From NCBI GenBank assembly GCA_013076295.1, contig RQOL01000374.1:2656743-2720742 (forward strand): a DNA stretch of 64,000 bases, written 5' to 3'. The notes beneath the pieces are model-generated. The model searched no databases. It was not told where the DNA came from and saw nothing but the letters and a program-made list of their open reading frames with translations. A program made the translations under genes and the position numbers. Position 1 is the first letter of the stretch; each line of letters begins with the position of its first letter. The DNA is from Sanderia malayensis (Eukaryota > Cnidaria > Scyphozoa > Semaeostomeae > Pelagiidae). Shown here in pieces: positions 20,490-30,582 of the stretch.

Positions 20490-20830
20490 TTTTGGCTATA
20501 TCAACATCATCATCCTTAATGAGCACTGCCAAAAAGAAAGCCCGGCTTTTTTACCGGGCTTTCGTTTTGGCAGTGCTTTCCCAATTTTAACGAAAACCTC
20601 TTTTTGTGTTCTGTAAATTAACAGATATCAGATTGTTATGCTAAAGGTTGTTAACATTTTGCGAAAAAATTGTAATGCCATTGTTAAAGTGTGTATGTTA
20701 GACATGTGAAATGCAATGCAAAAAGGTGTACATACATAATTTTGTTGGTTGGAACAATATGACGTTGCTAGTTTATGGGCAGATTGTTTGCTTCGTATCA
20801 TTAAGGATGATGATGTTGATATAGCCAAAA
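20490..20830. mobile_element. MITE nested in the left TIR, 341 bp
   Basis: Ends TTTTGGCTATATCAACATCA (20490) and the inverted TGATGTTGATATAGCCAAAA (20830) give ~32-bp TIRs. The intact right arm of the host transposon (AAAAAATCATTTTGTATGGAAC, in inverted orientation) provides the empty site. Exact duplication length is ambiguous because a few bases at the junction differ. Inside are a 24-bp-stem hairpin (20522-20577) and a ~175-bp stretch also present at 42605-42780. Confidence 0.85.
20522..20577. repeat. Strong hairpin, 24-bp stem, 8-nt loop
   Basis: AGCACTGCCAAAAAGAAAGC continues to CCGG, and pairs with CCGG...GGCAGTGCT with one mismatch; the loop is CTTTTTTA. It resembles the subterminal hairpin of a transposon rather than a functional RNA. 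Confidence 0.85.
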
Positions 20831-21393
20831 TTATGGAACGCCATGACTGCCTTATGTCCTGCATTAAATTTGCTTTGTGTCCTCTAGTAATTGCTTTCTG
20901 ATATACTTCCATTCGATTATGCCAATTTATGATTCAGTTGGGTCATCCTACAACCTCTTTGGGTGGATTTCAAGTTCCACTGTGTGCTTTTTTCATGCGT
21001 TTATGCTACTTTGGCCGACGACCATGCCTTCTCTTTGTTACGTTCTGTCATTTTAGCATGCAAGTGTGCCCAAAAACCATTGCTTTATGTTGAAGTATCA
21101 TTCGATTGTGTGATTTCATCATTGCTTTATACTATTTCATGATTATGATACTTCTTCATTACATCATGCTATTTCATAATTACATTATACTATTTCATCA
21201 TTGCATTATACTATTTCATCATTATACTACTTTTTCATTTCATTATACTATTTCACCATTCCATTATGCTATTTCATCATTATACTACTTTTTCATTACA
21301 TTATACTATCCAATTCAACTGACCAAACAAACAAATGCAATGCAGTTCAATTCATCCTTTTTCTGGCGCATGCTTTCTGTTCTGACAATCAAG

Positions 21394-24300
21394 ATGGCGG
21401 ATGACAGTGAACGACTTCAAGTTGCCCTTGACAAAATTGGCCTTGGGACTCTGTTCGAAAAATTTCGAGCTGAAAGGGTAGACTTCGATACTTTAACCTC
21501 TGCAACAGATGTTGAGCTTGTACGTTTGGGAGTGGTGACCATGGGGGACAGATCAAGACTGCGAGAAATTTGCAGAAAGGAGGTTCAGCAGCGTGGCGGC
21601 GCGGCTGCCGTTGGTGTTGGTGCTGGTGCTGCTAGCTTTGCAAGCGAAAGACAATCGACGTCTTCTACATCACTTACGCGAAAATCATATCCTGATATTT
21701 TGCGAGAAAGGGCGTCCTTATTCTCCAGCAGAAGTAGTAAAAGCAGAGGCAAAGATGGTGGAAGTCGCAAAAATGCATCATCATCAAACAAAAAGAAATT
21801 TGCCCGTTCATGGACAGTTCAGTTTTACTGTTTGTCAAGTAAGTTTGCTTTCAAAGTGCCAACACAGACCGAGAAAGAGGTATTGCACAATGCTGGACTT
21901 GGTCTTCGGAAAATAAAGCTAGATTTAGCTGATGATGAAAATCAAGTAAGAGAAAAGCTAACTGCTGCAGAGGTACCCGAGGGCGGGGCATTTCCTGCTG
22001 GTTATCCACAGTTGAAAGATTGTGGAGGATTTGAGCTTTTGCAGTGTCTTTCTAACTCCAGGGATCTTAGTGTACTCAATTGCAGCTTAGCAGCAAAAGA
22101 TATTAAAGCAAAAGTTGGAGGGGGGCAAGGAAAGATATTCATACGCCCCATCCAAAAGAATCTCTGCACAAAGAAAATGATCCAAGACAGCAAATCCTCA
22201 CTGAAAGAGAAATGTATAACATGCGGTAGTGAACTTTTTCTCCATGAGCTAAGATCACATATAAGATCTTGTGGGGGTTATGAATCTTTCAGTGGAAGTG
22301 ACGAGTCAAGCGATGGCAACGTTGATGCAATATTAGCAGTTTCAGCCTTCGAACAAGCATTGCAAAGCACCGAAGAACAACATAGCCATGCGACCCCTGT
22401 TTCACATCCCACTGTGAATCAGGTTGAAGCAGTTGAAGATGCCATTGTGGTCCCAGCGGAAATAAGAACTCAAGGAATAGAAGAGGCAGATAAATTAGAT
22501 GATACAGTCCAACAATGCGATGCCTTTTCTCTTGAGTATCCAGACTTGAAAAATGTCACTAAGAAAGTAATTATGACAACACATGAGATCAAGGCAAGAT
22601 CTTTAGATCAAAACCCCATTGAAATTGTGAAGTACCTGCAAAAAAAGTTGTTCAGTGGAAGAGTCCTTGATGTTGAAGATCCAACAATATCAATTGATGG
22701 GAATACAAATTTTATCATGGTTGACCGAAGCAACATATTGGCAACTGGTTTGGATGAAATTGCATCCCTGGCAGACAAATTTATCACACTGGAAGTGCAA
22801 TTTTACAATGAGGTGAGTTTTTTTAAATAAAACAAGTATGTGTAACAAGTATTTTTCCTTAAAAATGCCTGCATTTCATTTCTCCAATTTGACAATTTTC
22901 TTTATTTCAGAATGCGCAAGACTTTGGTGGTCCAAGGAAAGAGTTTTTTACTATGATGATGAGGGCAATCAAGGAAAAGTACTTTGATAAAGGACTGCTT
23001 CCTGCTTTCAGAGATGATTATATTAATGTGGGAATTTTATTTGGTAAGCTGTATGAAATATGTACTGTTTTTTGCCCCTTCTTATTATTGCATATATCAT
23101 TCTGTTAGTGCAAAATCTACTATTTGAATTTTTTTTAACATGTGTCTTTCAGGTCTCAGCAAATTACAAAATGGGAAGATTCCAAAATTTTTGAGTCAAA
23201 CATTATTAGACCAAATATTCACTGTGCTGCATGAGGAAGACCATGAACACAACCCCATATGCAGATTGCGATATGGATTGGCACAAATAGGCATTTGTCA
23301 GGTAAAATATTCACCGCATTTCACTCAAAGAGATTTGCTTCCATATATCTTCCACAGCATATTAAGAAATGTTTGATAGTTTATTTGCCATGTGGGCACC
23401 TCTTGTTTCAAATTTTAATTTGTTAAACCGGTTGAGAGTACTACTAAAAAGTACTGCTAAAATTGTCGTGGCCAGGTCTATCCCGTCCCAAATTGATCTT
23501 CTTCAAATCTGTGTAGGCCTTTCAAAGACCTCAACTTCACTGGGAATGTTTTTTAATTATTGATTGTTGAATACCGTTTGAAGGACTGAGTGAAAAATTT
23601 CTATTTGTTGCCCAATAGGCATCACCTGTTAATTTATTTCTCAACAATTTACAGGCAGTCAGAGAGCTACCGTTGCTGTTGCAGATATTTTGCCAAAATC
23701 AGAATGATATATTAACGTACAAGAAGCTGGTGCAGTTACTGAAGCCAATATTTGCAGAGGATGGCTCTAACACCAGGAAACTGCAAGATGCTGTGTACTC
23801 ATGTTTCATGAAGTATTTGAGGGAGGCATCAAGTAAGCTTCTCAATGTTTATGTAAATTAGCACTTGAGATAAACCAAAGGCAATGGGAGCAGTTTCCCC
23901 CAATATTTTCCAAAACATGCCTATTTATGACAATGCTCCAAAACGATGTAAAGTGGCAAACACAACTTGTAAAACATGAGGAAAGAGGCAACATGAGAAC
24001 TCTTGTGATAGAAAATTTATATACTGATTTACCACACAAAAAACTGCGATGTACATCATCTATAGCAAACAAGAGGTCCTTGGAGAATATAAAATAAAAT
24101 GGAATCTATAAAATAGAGTAAAACAGCAAACCAACATAAAACACTAAATATAACTTGACAATTAACTTTTTGTCGTAAACCTGTCCTTTTTGTTCGGTTA
24201 AGGTTTTGGATCCCTGATGTATGAGACTACTGGGGTAAGCAGATGATCTAAGACTTTTGTTGTTGTATGTACAACTTAAGCCTGTCGAAAGCTAGTCTTT

Positions 24301-24639
24301 TGTTTGACTTGGCTCCACAAATGATGATTTGCTCTTGTTCTTTGCATATTACATTTAAAATAACTTTATTTTCTCTTAGGTGGACGCAGACAAAATGTGA
24401 CATTAGAGAAGGTACTCTCTTTTGTCACAGGTTGTGAAGAAGAACCGACATTGGGTTTTTCTATTCCCCCGTCGATTCTTTTTGTGGAAGATTCACAGAA
24501 TTTCATTCCAACTGCAAGCACATGCATTAATCAGTTGAAGCTTCCACGAAGTTCTATTTCAAGGAGTCTTCCTCCAAGTGAAACATTGTTCGCACTTTAC
24601 GACTATGCCTTCTGCAATTCCTATTTTGGACTTATTTAA
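21394..24639 (+). CDS. SAM-like / Rad18-type zinc finger / HECT E3 ubiquitin ligase, 712 aa, intact
   Basis: Five exons: 21394-22812, 22911-23043, 23153-23301, 23655-23832, 24380-24639. All introns are GT-AG and all phases agree, giving 712 residues with no stop. The start is the ATG of MADDSERLQ; the frame is open further upstream only through TIR low-complexity DNA. Residues ~4-66 form a SAM-like helical domain (LDKIGLGTLFEKFRAERVDF ...). Residues 70-150 are Ser/Arg-rich. A zinc finger at C274, C277, H289 and C293 has the C-x2-C-x11-H-x3-C spacing of Rad18-type (UBZ4) ubiquitin-binding fingers. The C-terminal ~330 residues are a HECT domain, with DFGGPRKEFF at 477-486 and the thioester cysteine at C675 in PTASTCINQLKLP. 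HECT enzymes move ubiquitin from an E2 through this cysteine to a substrate. It is convergent with the transposase within shared TIRs. AATAAA lies at ~24709. Confidence 0.9.
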
Positions 24640-25154
24640 GCGATATCAGCTTCAAGCTAAGTACTGAAATATTTTATGCATTTGTTCAGACAGAATATTA
24701 AGAAGTCAATAAAACCGCTTTCAGTTTTATGATATCTTGCCTTATTCGTGCATTAATAGTTTTTGTTCTTTTCGTTGACTACAGCTGTATTTGTTAATCG
24801 TTCGTTTCTATTGGTAGCCAAGAAACTTTCACATATTACATCGTCAAAGAGGGGTTGGAAGCATTATTCAATTTCTGACAAATATTTACAATAACATTAT
24901 TTCAACTAAAGACTTCAGGGTACTATCATCATTTTTTGCAAAACATAAAAATGAACCTTAGATTTGTATTGATTGGGGTGGTTTATAAAAAATATCTCAT
25001 GAAAAATGGCAGTCCAACGTTGATTGCAAGCTTTTACAATAGGGTAAACCTTTGAATTGTAGTACGTGAAGGTTTTCTTAATAGCCGTTATGCGGCGAAG
25101 GACGCTTTTATTTTACTGCAATTGAGTACTGTTAGCTTGTTTGAATAAAATATG
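24640..25154. other. Intergenic region between the convergent genes
   Basis: About 515 bp of AT-rich DNA. A plus-strand AATAAA near 24709 probably serves the HECT gene; TTTTATT near 25105 gives the complementary signal for the transposase. No other feature seen. Confidence 0.6.
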
Positions 25155-26525
25155 TTAGATATGAAAAAATTGCTTTATTTCTTCAAGGGCTATCTGGTAC
25201 ATTTCAATGCCATGATTATGGTCCCAAAAGTATTGTGGAACTGATGCATTCAAGCGCTGTAACAATTCGTCACTGAGCACATCAGGAGCAAAGAATATTG
25301 GTCTCCCTCCTTCATCTTGCTCATTAAGGTCATCTTCTATATTTCCTTCTGCTCCATAGTATTCTAACTCTTCATTACTAATTTGGATACCAGCAGGGTT
25401 TTGCATTTGCCCTGATATCCAGAGACGTAATGGGGATGTTTTTGTTGATCTCATCCTATGATTAGACCATGCCTCCCTCCATATCGAAAGTCTATTGTTG
25501 ATCTCGGGAAGAAATACATAGTGGAGGGCTGCAATGTTTAAATCATTCAAAGGATCCAAGATGCCTACGTCTTCCATGAAATAAAATAGCCTGTAAAAGC
25601 AGCCAAGCACTCCAATAAAGATATCACGCCATAATCTCTCTATCCGTTGATTATGGGTACTTTTTCCTGTTATCATGCTCCCTTCACCTCTCTTTTCAAT
25701 CATGTAATCTGCCACAAGTACATTTTCCAAACCCTTATCAGACCTTGCTTTCAAGGGAAGACCGTAATCCTCAACCCCCTTTAAGAAACATTTGAGGACA
25801 GTCTCTGCTTTGTTATTATCAGTGCACATCAATGCAACGGGCAACCTACTGAAGCCGTCAACCACACCCGTAATAATGAAATACCACCTGACCAATTTGT
25901 GGTTGGTATCGATATGCCAAAGGTGATTTGCACCTTGAACATTGTAAATTCGGCGGTGCAAGCGATTTTTTTTTCTTGCCTGGACTCCATCATGATCTAC
26001 TCTGCCTAGGCAGTCCCTTAATCGTGCCCTTTGAATGAAGAGACCTCCTTGTCTCAGTATTGCATTTATCATCCGTTCACCACAATTGGGAAAGTCGGAT
26101 ATAACAGCCGTTACTTTGATATCCAGCTCATCGTCTCCCAATTCGCTGAAGGCATGTTTTCTGATGCCATATTGAGACATTCGGCGATATGTTGTTCTTT
26201 CAGAAACACTTAACATTTTAGCTATATCACCGATAGTAAATTCCTCATCTATTAACTCTTGTAATATTTCTTTTGGAATGATAAATTTTGGTGCCCCACC
26301 AGTTGCATTCATTTCTTTTTCGGGTTGCTGTTCATCTTTGCCATACACAGTGCATTTTACTCGTAGTTCCATTATGGATTTCCGACTTGTGAGACCGAGT
26401 TCCGCAAATTCAGCCAGCGACAGATTCCCAACAATATCTGGCGTGATTTTCTCCCGCGAAAACTTTTCTTTCAACTGTCTTAATCCTAAGTTTTCAAGGA
26501 TGATACACATAGGACTTTCCGCCAT
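25155..26525 (-). CDS. SAM-like / HTH / integrase-type DDE transposase, 456 aa, intact
   Basis: This is the recombinase of the long-TIR element. The chosen start is the ATG of [14 protein letters not shown] at 26525, in AAGATGGCGG context; eight more codons are open upstream. Residues ~8-62 ([20 protein letters not shown]...[10 protein letters not shown]) are a SAM-like domain, like that of the HECT gene product. A helix-turn-helix follows at ~92-125 ([20 protein letters not shown]). The rve-type core has D206 in [14 protein letters not shown]263 in ARSDKGLEN and E296 in [13 protein letters not shown], with 32 residues between the second Asp and the Glu. The C-terminus is acidic ([15 protein letters not shown]). 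The frame is uninterrupted, so the protein may be functional. Similar single-exon integrase-core genes occur in many copies in fish and invertebrates (from memory). Confidence 0.9.
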   Translation of the reverse strand: MAESPMCIILENLGLRQLKEKFSREKITPDIVGNLSLAEFAELGLTSRKSIMELRVKCTVYGKDEQQPEKEMNATGGAPKFIIPKEILQELIDEEFTIGDIAKMLSVSERTTYRRMSQYGIRKHAFSELGDDELDIKVTAVISDFPNCGERMINAILRQGGLFIQRARLRDCLGRVDHDGVQARKKNRLHRRIYNVQGANHLWHIDTNHKLVRWYFIITGVVDGFSRLPVALMCTDNNKAETVLKCFLKGVEDYGLPLKARSDKGLENVLVADYMIEKRGEGSMITGKSTHNQRIERLWRDIFIGVLGCFYRLFYFMEDVGILDPLNDLNIAALHYVFLPEINNRLSIWREAWSNHRMRSTKTSPLRLWISGQMQNPAGIQISNEELEYYGAEGNIEDDLNEQDEGGRPIFFAPDVLSDELLQRLNASVPQYFWDHNHGIEMYQIALEEIKQFFHI

Positions 26526-26582
26526 CTTGAATGTTGGGTTGGATAACACGAGTTTTCTGCCAAAATAGTTTGCCGTTTAATG

Positions 26583-27170
26583 TTGAACTGGATAGTATAA
26601 TGAAGTTATAGTATAATGAAGAAAAGTAGTATAATGATGAAATAGTATAATGTAATGAAAAAGTAGTATAATGATGAAATAGCATAATGGAATGGTGAAA
26701 TAGTATAATGAAATGAAAAAGTAGTATAATGATGAAATAGTATAATGCAATGATGAAATAGTATAATGTAATTATGAAATAGCATGATGTAATGAAGAAG
26801 TATCATAATGATGAAATAGTATAAAGCAATGATGAAATCACACAATCGAATGATACTTCAACATAAAGCAATGGTTTTTGGGCACACTTGCATGCTAAAA
26901 TGACAGAACGTAACAAAGAGAAGGCATGGTCGTCGGCCAAAGTAGCATAAACGCATGACAAAAGCACACAGTGGAACTTGAAATCCACCCAAAGAGGTTG
27001 TAGGATGACCCAACTGAATCATAAATTGGCATAATCGAATGGAAGTATATCAAAAGCAATTACTAGAGGACACAAAGCAAATTTAATGCAGGACATAAGG
27101 CAGTCATGGCGTTCCATACAAAATGATTTTTTCTTATGAATTATGTGTGTGTGTTTCATTTGTGTATACA
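26583..27170 (-). repeat. Right TIR of SAM-HECT transposon (uninterrupted)
   Basis: 588 bp, the inverse of the left arm. It contains the same subterminal ATGAAATAGTATAATG repeats next to the transposase start and ends TGTGTATACA. It preserves the sequence the left arm had before the MITE insertion. Confidence 0.9.
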
Positions 27171-27216
27171 AGAGTCTATATAAGGATTACATTTTATTAT
27201 AATGATGATAATTATA

Positions 27217-27378
27217 ATGGCTCAACGTCGGAGGGTGAGAAAGGGAATCCATACGCAAAAGGGGAAGTCTAACAGAAAGAGATCTAGAATGCTTATAGGT
27301 AATGGGCTCTTTAAGAATATACAAAAATGGATTGTGAAAACAGCTATTGCAACAAGACCACTACAAGGATTACAGTGA
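27217..27378 (+). CDS. Very basic 53-aa ORF
   Basis: ATG at 27217 opens MAQRRRVRKGIHTQKGK, then SNRKRSRM and LFKNIQKWIVKTAIATRP, ending LQGLQ. Thirteen or more of the first 25 residues are Arg, Lys or His. I do not recognise it. Arg/Lys-rich small proteins with a short amphipathic tail occur as core or minor capsid components of Polinton-like and adenovirus-like elements, which would fit the Polinton debris elsewhere in the window, but this is only an analogy. It starts 46 bp after the right end of the SAM-HECT transposon. Alternative: a chance ORF in a purine-rich stretch. Confidence 0.35.
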   Translation: MAQRRRVRKGIHTQKGKSNRKRSRMLIGNGLFKNIQKWIVKTAIATRPLQGLQ

Positions 27379-27570
27379 GAGTTGAAACCAACAATATGGC
27401 AAAAGGGTTGGAAAAAATCAAGACCTCTACAATTCATCCCTAGATAATTTTAGAGAGCTGCCAGAGTGCCAAAAACATAATGTGATAAGTGGGCATATCT
27501 AGATGAAGAATTTAAGAAATGGATTATACAAGAAGGGGGAACGCTACAATTTAATAGCTATGATATAATC

Positions 27571-27990
27571 ATGGCTAGTATAGCAGCCAGTGTTGTAGCA
27601 TCAATGCTGGTAGACAATATGTGGAAGGATGATGGCGGAGTTGAAGCAACTAAACTAATGATGGGTGAAGGAAAGTATAAAAGGGATAGCATACAAAAAC
27701 GTGAAGGGAAAGGAGAGTTGAAATCAATAAACATGGGATCAACAATGGCACCTGTAACGGCTAGACAAGCTATAGGCCAGCTGTAAGGCAGAGTGGGAGA
27801 GCGCTTGCATAACAAATTAGTAAACAAACCGTTAAGAAGTTAGTATTGAAAGGTGCTAAGAAAGTGACAAAGGGTGGAGGAATCGTTGCAGCTGGATATG
27901 GTTTAGACACAACCATGAGGAAAATGCAAGGTGGTCGAAAGGGAAGAATAAGAAGGAAGCAGGTGCGGAAAAGGGGTATGAAAGGTAGAT
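27571..27990 (+). pseudogene. Broken ORF ending in a basic Gly/Arg-rich tail
   Basis: The first frame runs from MASIAASVVASMLVDNMWKD to TMAPVTARQAIGQL with TAA at 27784. Shifted by one, coding continues as QTVKKLVLKGAKKVTKGGG, IVAAGYGLDTTMRKMQGG, RKGRIRRKQVRKRGMKGR and stops with TGA. An alanine-rich hydrophobic N-terminus, a Gly-rich hinge and a very basic C-terminus suggest a nucleic-acid or capsid-associated protein, but no family was recognised. At least one frameshift lies near 27785-27825. With the ORF at 27217 it forms a compact plus-strand block. Confidence 0.4.
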
Positions 27991-28214
27991 GAGGTGCAAA
28001 TAGGTCAATAAAGAGAACTAGAGTGAGAGCTTAAAGCTGACATTTTAAAACGAGACTACTACAACAAATATACAAAATTAGATTGTTAGTGATCAAGATA
28101 CTTCTACAACCAACTATGATGCTATTTCATACCAAATATGGATTTATATGAGGAATCTGCAGGAATAAGAGATGGAGGGGTTGTATGTTAGTCAAGGATT
28201 AGATTGATAACTAA

Positions 28215-28445
28215 GCTGACATCATGATTCGAAAGGTAGCGTAATCAATTGTTGATTGTTTAATGATTACATCATCATTCGAAAAGTGGCGTAATCGACT
28301 GCTGATTGGTTAATTATTACATCATCATTCGAAAGGTGGCGTAATCGACCGTTAATTGGTTAATGATTACATCATCATTCGAAAGGTGGCGTAATCAACT
28401 GTTGATTGGTTAATGACTACTTCATCATTCGAAAGGCGGCATCAA
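28215..28445. repeat. 50-bp tandem repeat, 4-5 units
   Basis: Unit of exactly 50 bp: GCGTAATCAACTGTTGATTG, then GTTAATGATTACATCATCAT and TCGAAAGGTG. Units are contiguous and differ by a few substitutions. The last 1.8 units were copied to 30583 with downstream DNA. Confidence 0.9.
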
Positions 28446-28565
28446 CATTTGAATCATGTAATGTTTCTGAAAAAGACTTTGGCAAAGGATAAAATGCGAG
28501 AATCTCAAACGAGAGCTTATTTCAGCCAGAAGTTGTCGGAAATAAGAGCTCAAGAATAATTCACA

Positions 28566-28940
28566 ATGGAACTAGTATACAGAACCAGCAATGATGACCC
28601 AACTGGAGCCTCTAATTGTAGAAGTGAACAATAAAGGAAAGATTTTCATCAAGAACATACAGCTCTCGTCAACAGGGTTCAACCGTTTGATTAGTGTGTT
28701 CAAAAGCCAACTTATTGTGAATAGAGATGGACAGATTGAATTTAAAGGCAAGGATTCGAAAAGTCTATTTGGAATCAATAAAGGTGAATGTTACATCGAA
28801 GCAATATGCCAGGGTAACTACAAAATTTCAATTGCTATACACAGACGTTTTAGAAAAGTACTCAGATACTGCTATCAATGATATGATTAGAATGGAAATT
28901 TATATTCAAAAAATGGTGATGAGCCACAGCAATTTTGTCT
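28566..28940 (+). pseudogene. Unknown ORF in two frames
   Basis: ATG 28566 gives MELVYRTSNDDPTGASN and stops. One frame over, coding-like sequence continues as TQLEPLIVEVNNKGKIFIKN, RLISVFKSQLIVNRDGQIEF and GECYIEAICQGNYKISIAIH, and then shifts again to LYTDVLEKYSDTAINDMI and a Met/Ile-rich end. I do not recognise the family. Frameshifts near 28594 and 28845 mean it is probably broken. The first 27 bases of this ORF are also present in the copied segment at 30793-30819. Confidence 0.4.
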
Positions 28941-28949
28941 GAGTGCACG

Positions 28950-29580
28950 AAGGTGGAAAGGTGAGAAACCAACCAGGACCAGTGTCAATCTCAATGAAGC
29001 AATGATAAAGGCACTGTCCGAAATTGGTATATTTCAAAGTATGAATGATGAAGACTTAAAACCACTTTCAGGCAAGAAAGGAACCATTTCGTGTTAGGCT
29101 GGAAGTTAAACTATCCAAAACGAAAAGATCATCTGACATAGACATGGGCATCCTCAAGCTTTTCAAGTCAAAGGAGCGGATTCAAGATGCATATTCAGCA
29201 AACTTCCTGAATTACTTTTCAGGAAAACCAAAGGAGTATTGCAAGAAGTGTTTCAAATCTTCCGCAGAAGGTATTATTGATCCTTATATTGAACATAATG
29301 CAGACTGTATTGCAACAAATGCATTCAAATTTATAACATTCCATATTGATTATACAAATAAAAACGTGTTAGATGAGGGAAAGGAATCATTTTAAAAAGC
29401 TATGCTTCAAGAATTGGGGAAACGTAAACAGTCATTCCATTCAAAAGATGATGGTCAGCTTGAATTATTGTATAATGGCATACTAGGTAAAGAATTCACC
29501 TCCTCTGAAAGATCAAAATACTTATTACAAGCTCTAAGCAAGATCGTTTTGAGAGTATGTGAATCAATGTTACCTTGAAC
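28950..29580 (+). pseudogene. Unknown protein fragment, frameshifted
   Basis: Coding-like blocks are QQFCLSARRWKGEKPTRTS and MIKALSEIGIFQSMNDEDLK (28925-29080), then ERIQDAYSANFLNYFSGKPK, YCKKCFKSSAEGIIDPYIEH and FKFITFHIDYTNKN (29144-29395), a stop, and AMLQELGKRKQSFHSKDDGQ to VLRVCESMLP. The middle block has CKKCF. No known domain was recognised. It looks like the remainder of the gene that starts at 28566, now with several frameshifts and stops; origin unknown, possibly part of the same element as the basic ORFs upstream. Confidence 0.35.
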
Positions 29581-30582
29581 ATTAATCAATATTTACCTTG
29601 GATGTTGAAAGAAAAAGTTTAAATGTTACTATTGTAGAAGTTCAAATATTGCTATATATATATCTGATATATATATTCTACGGAGTCATGTGATGACGCA
29701 CTTTCCCTGCCAAAAACAATAGATTCGGCCCGAAACAATAGGTCGAACGCCCCAAAACAATGTGCCGAAACGGCGAACCGTGTAATCACAAAGACTTTTT
29801 TGTATGTGAATAAATGGCAATGAAATTCACACAGAATGTTCAGATTATTAATTTAACCAGGGTAATGGATATTGTTTTTCTATTTTCTCCTGAAATTTTG
29901 AATTATTCCACTAATTATTCCGCTAATTTGTGCTATCACGAAAAAACCACAGTTTACGGTGCCGAAACTTCCAAATTCGCGACGCGAACTCCAAATTCGA
30001 ACAAAGCTTTCGCTGTTCACGTAGCACGTTTCGCCTTTTGATGTAATTTGATTGGCTCTTTTCGCGAACCAAGTGCGTTGTCAATTGTTTTTCGCTATTT
30101 GCCCTCGGGTTGCAGCAGGTACTTTTGGAGAAGACGCATGTGTTTTCAAGTGTTTTACGACCTGAATTATCTTTTCAAAAAGCTGCTATTTGTTTTCAAG
30201 ACCCCTGGAGAGTTGCAGGAGACAATTGAGAACACAGGTGATAGCTTTGTTTTGTGTTTTAAGTTTAAATAGTTGTGGTTTTTATAGTAGGGGTTGCTTC
30301 GGCATCCTTGCAACGCATAGGCCCAGTGAGAACAGAGTCAAAGTTATGAATTTTTCAGGCGCTATTTGCATGATTTTCCTCATTTAAACCCATTGTAAGT
30401 GGGGTTCACAGGGGCATGAGCTTAAGCGAATCCAGCGCACGAAGTTCGCCCCATCAGCCAATGTTTCTTGATAATATTCAACATATATATTAGATATAGT
30501 ATGATACAAGATAGTTTTGCATGATTATATATTAGACTAGCCAGGGGCGCTCGTGTTCGCTCGCTTCCCGGAGGGGGGCAAG

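Larger units (their letters stand above)
20444..21323 (+). repeat. Left TIR of SAM-HECT transposon (interrupted)
   Basis: Matches the reverse complement of 26583-27170, apart from the MITE at 20490-20830. The inner half is a run of CATTATACTATTTCAT-like subterminal repeats (about ten), ending CTATCCAATTCAAC just before the HECT gene. Confidence 0.9.
20444..27170. mobile_element. SAM-HECT/integrase DNA transposon, 6.7 kb with long TIRs
   Basis: The outer ends are TGTATACACAAAT (20444) and its inverted copy ATTTGTGTATACA (27170). The arms are long (left 20444-21323 including an inserted 341-bp MITE; right 26583-27170) and nearly identical once the MITE is removed. Between them are two intact, convergent genes: a spliced SAM/zinc-finger/HECT gene (+) and a single-exon SAM/HTH/DDE integrase gene (-). 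Termini of the form TG...CA and an integrase-type catalytic core recall the eukaryotic IS3-like group (IS3EU in Repbase, named from memory). No clear target-site duplication was identified. I know of no description of this gene pair as one element, but I cannot search. Confidence 0.85.

Noticed and set aside
20522..20577. Rho-independent terminator
   Set aside because: The stem-loop looks like one, but the T run is in the loop and the setting is a eukaryotic MITE.
21106..21393. N-terminal extension of the HECT protein (MCDFIIALYYFMIM...)
   Set aside because: This stretch is the subterminal repeat of the TIR. Conserved domain sequence starts at MADDSERL, with a strong start context.
28215..28445. 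CRISPR-like regular repeats
   Set aside because: The 50-bp units are contiguous with no spacers, and the genome is eukaryotic.
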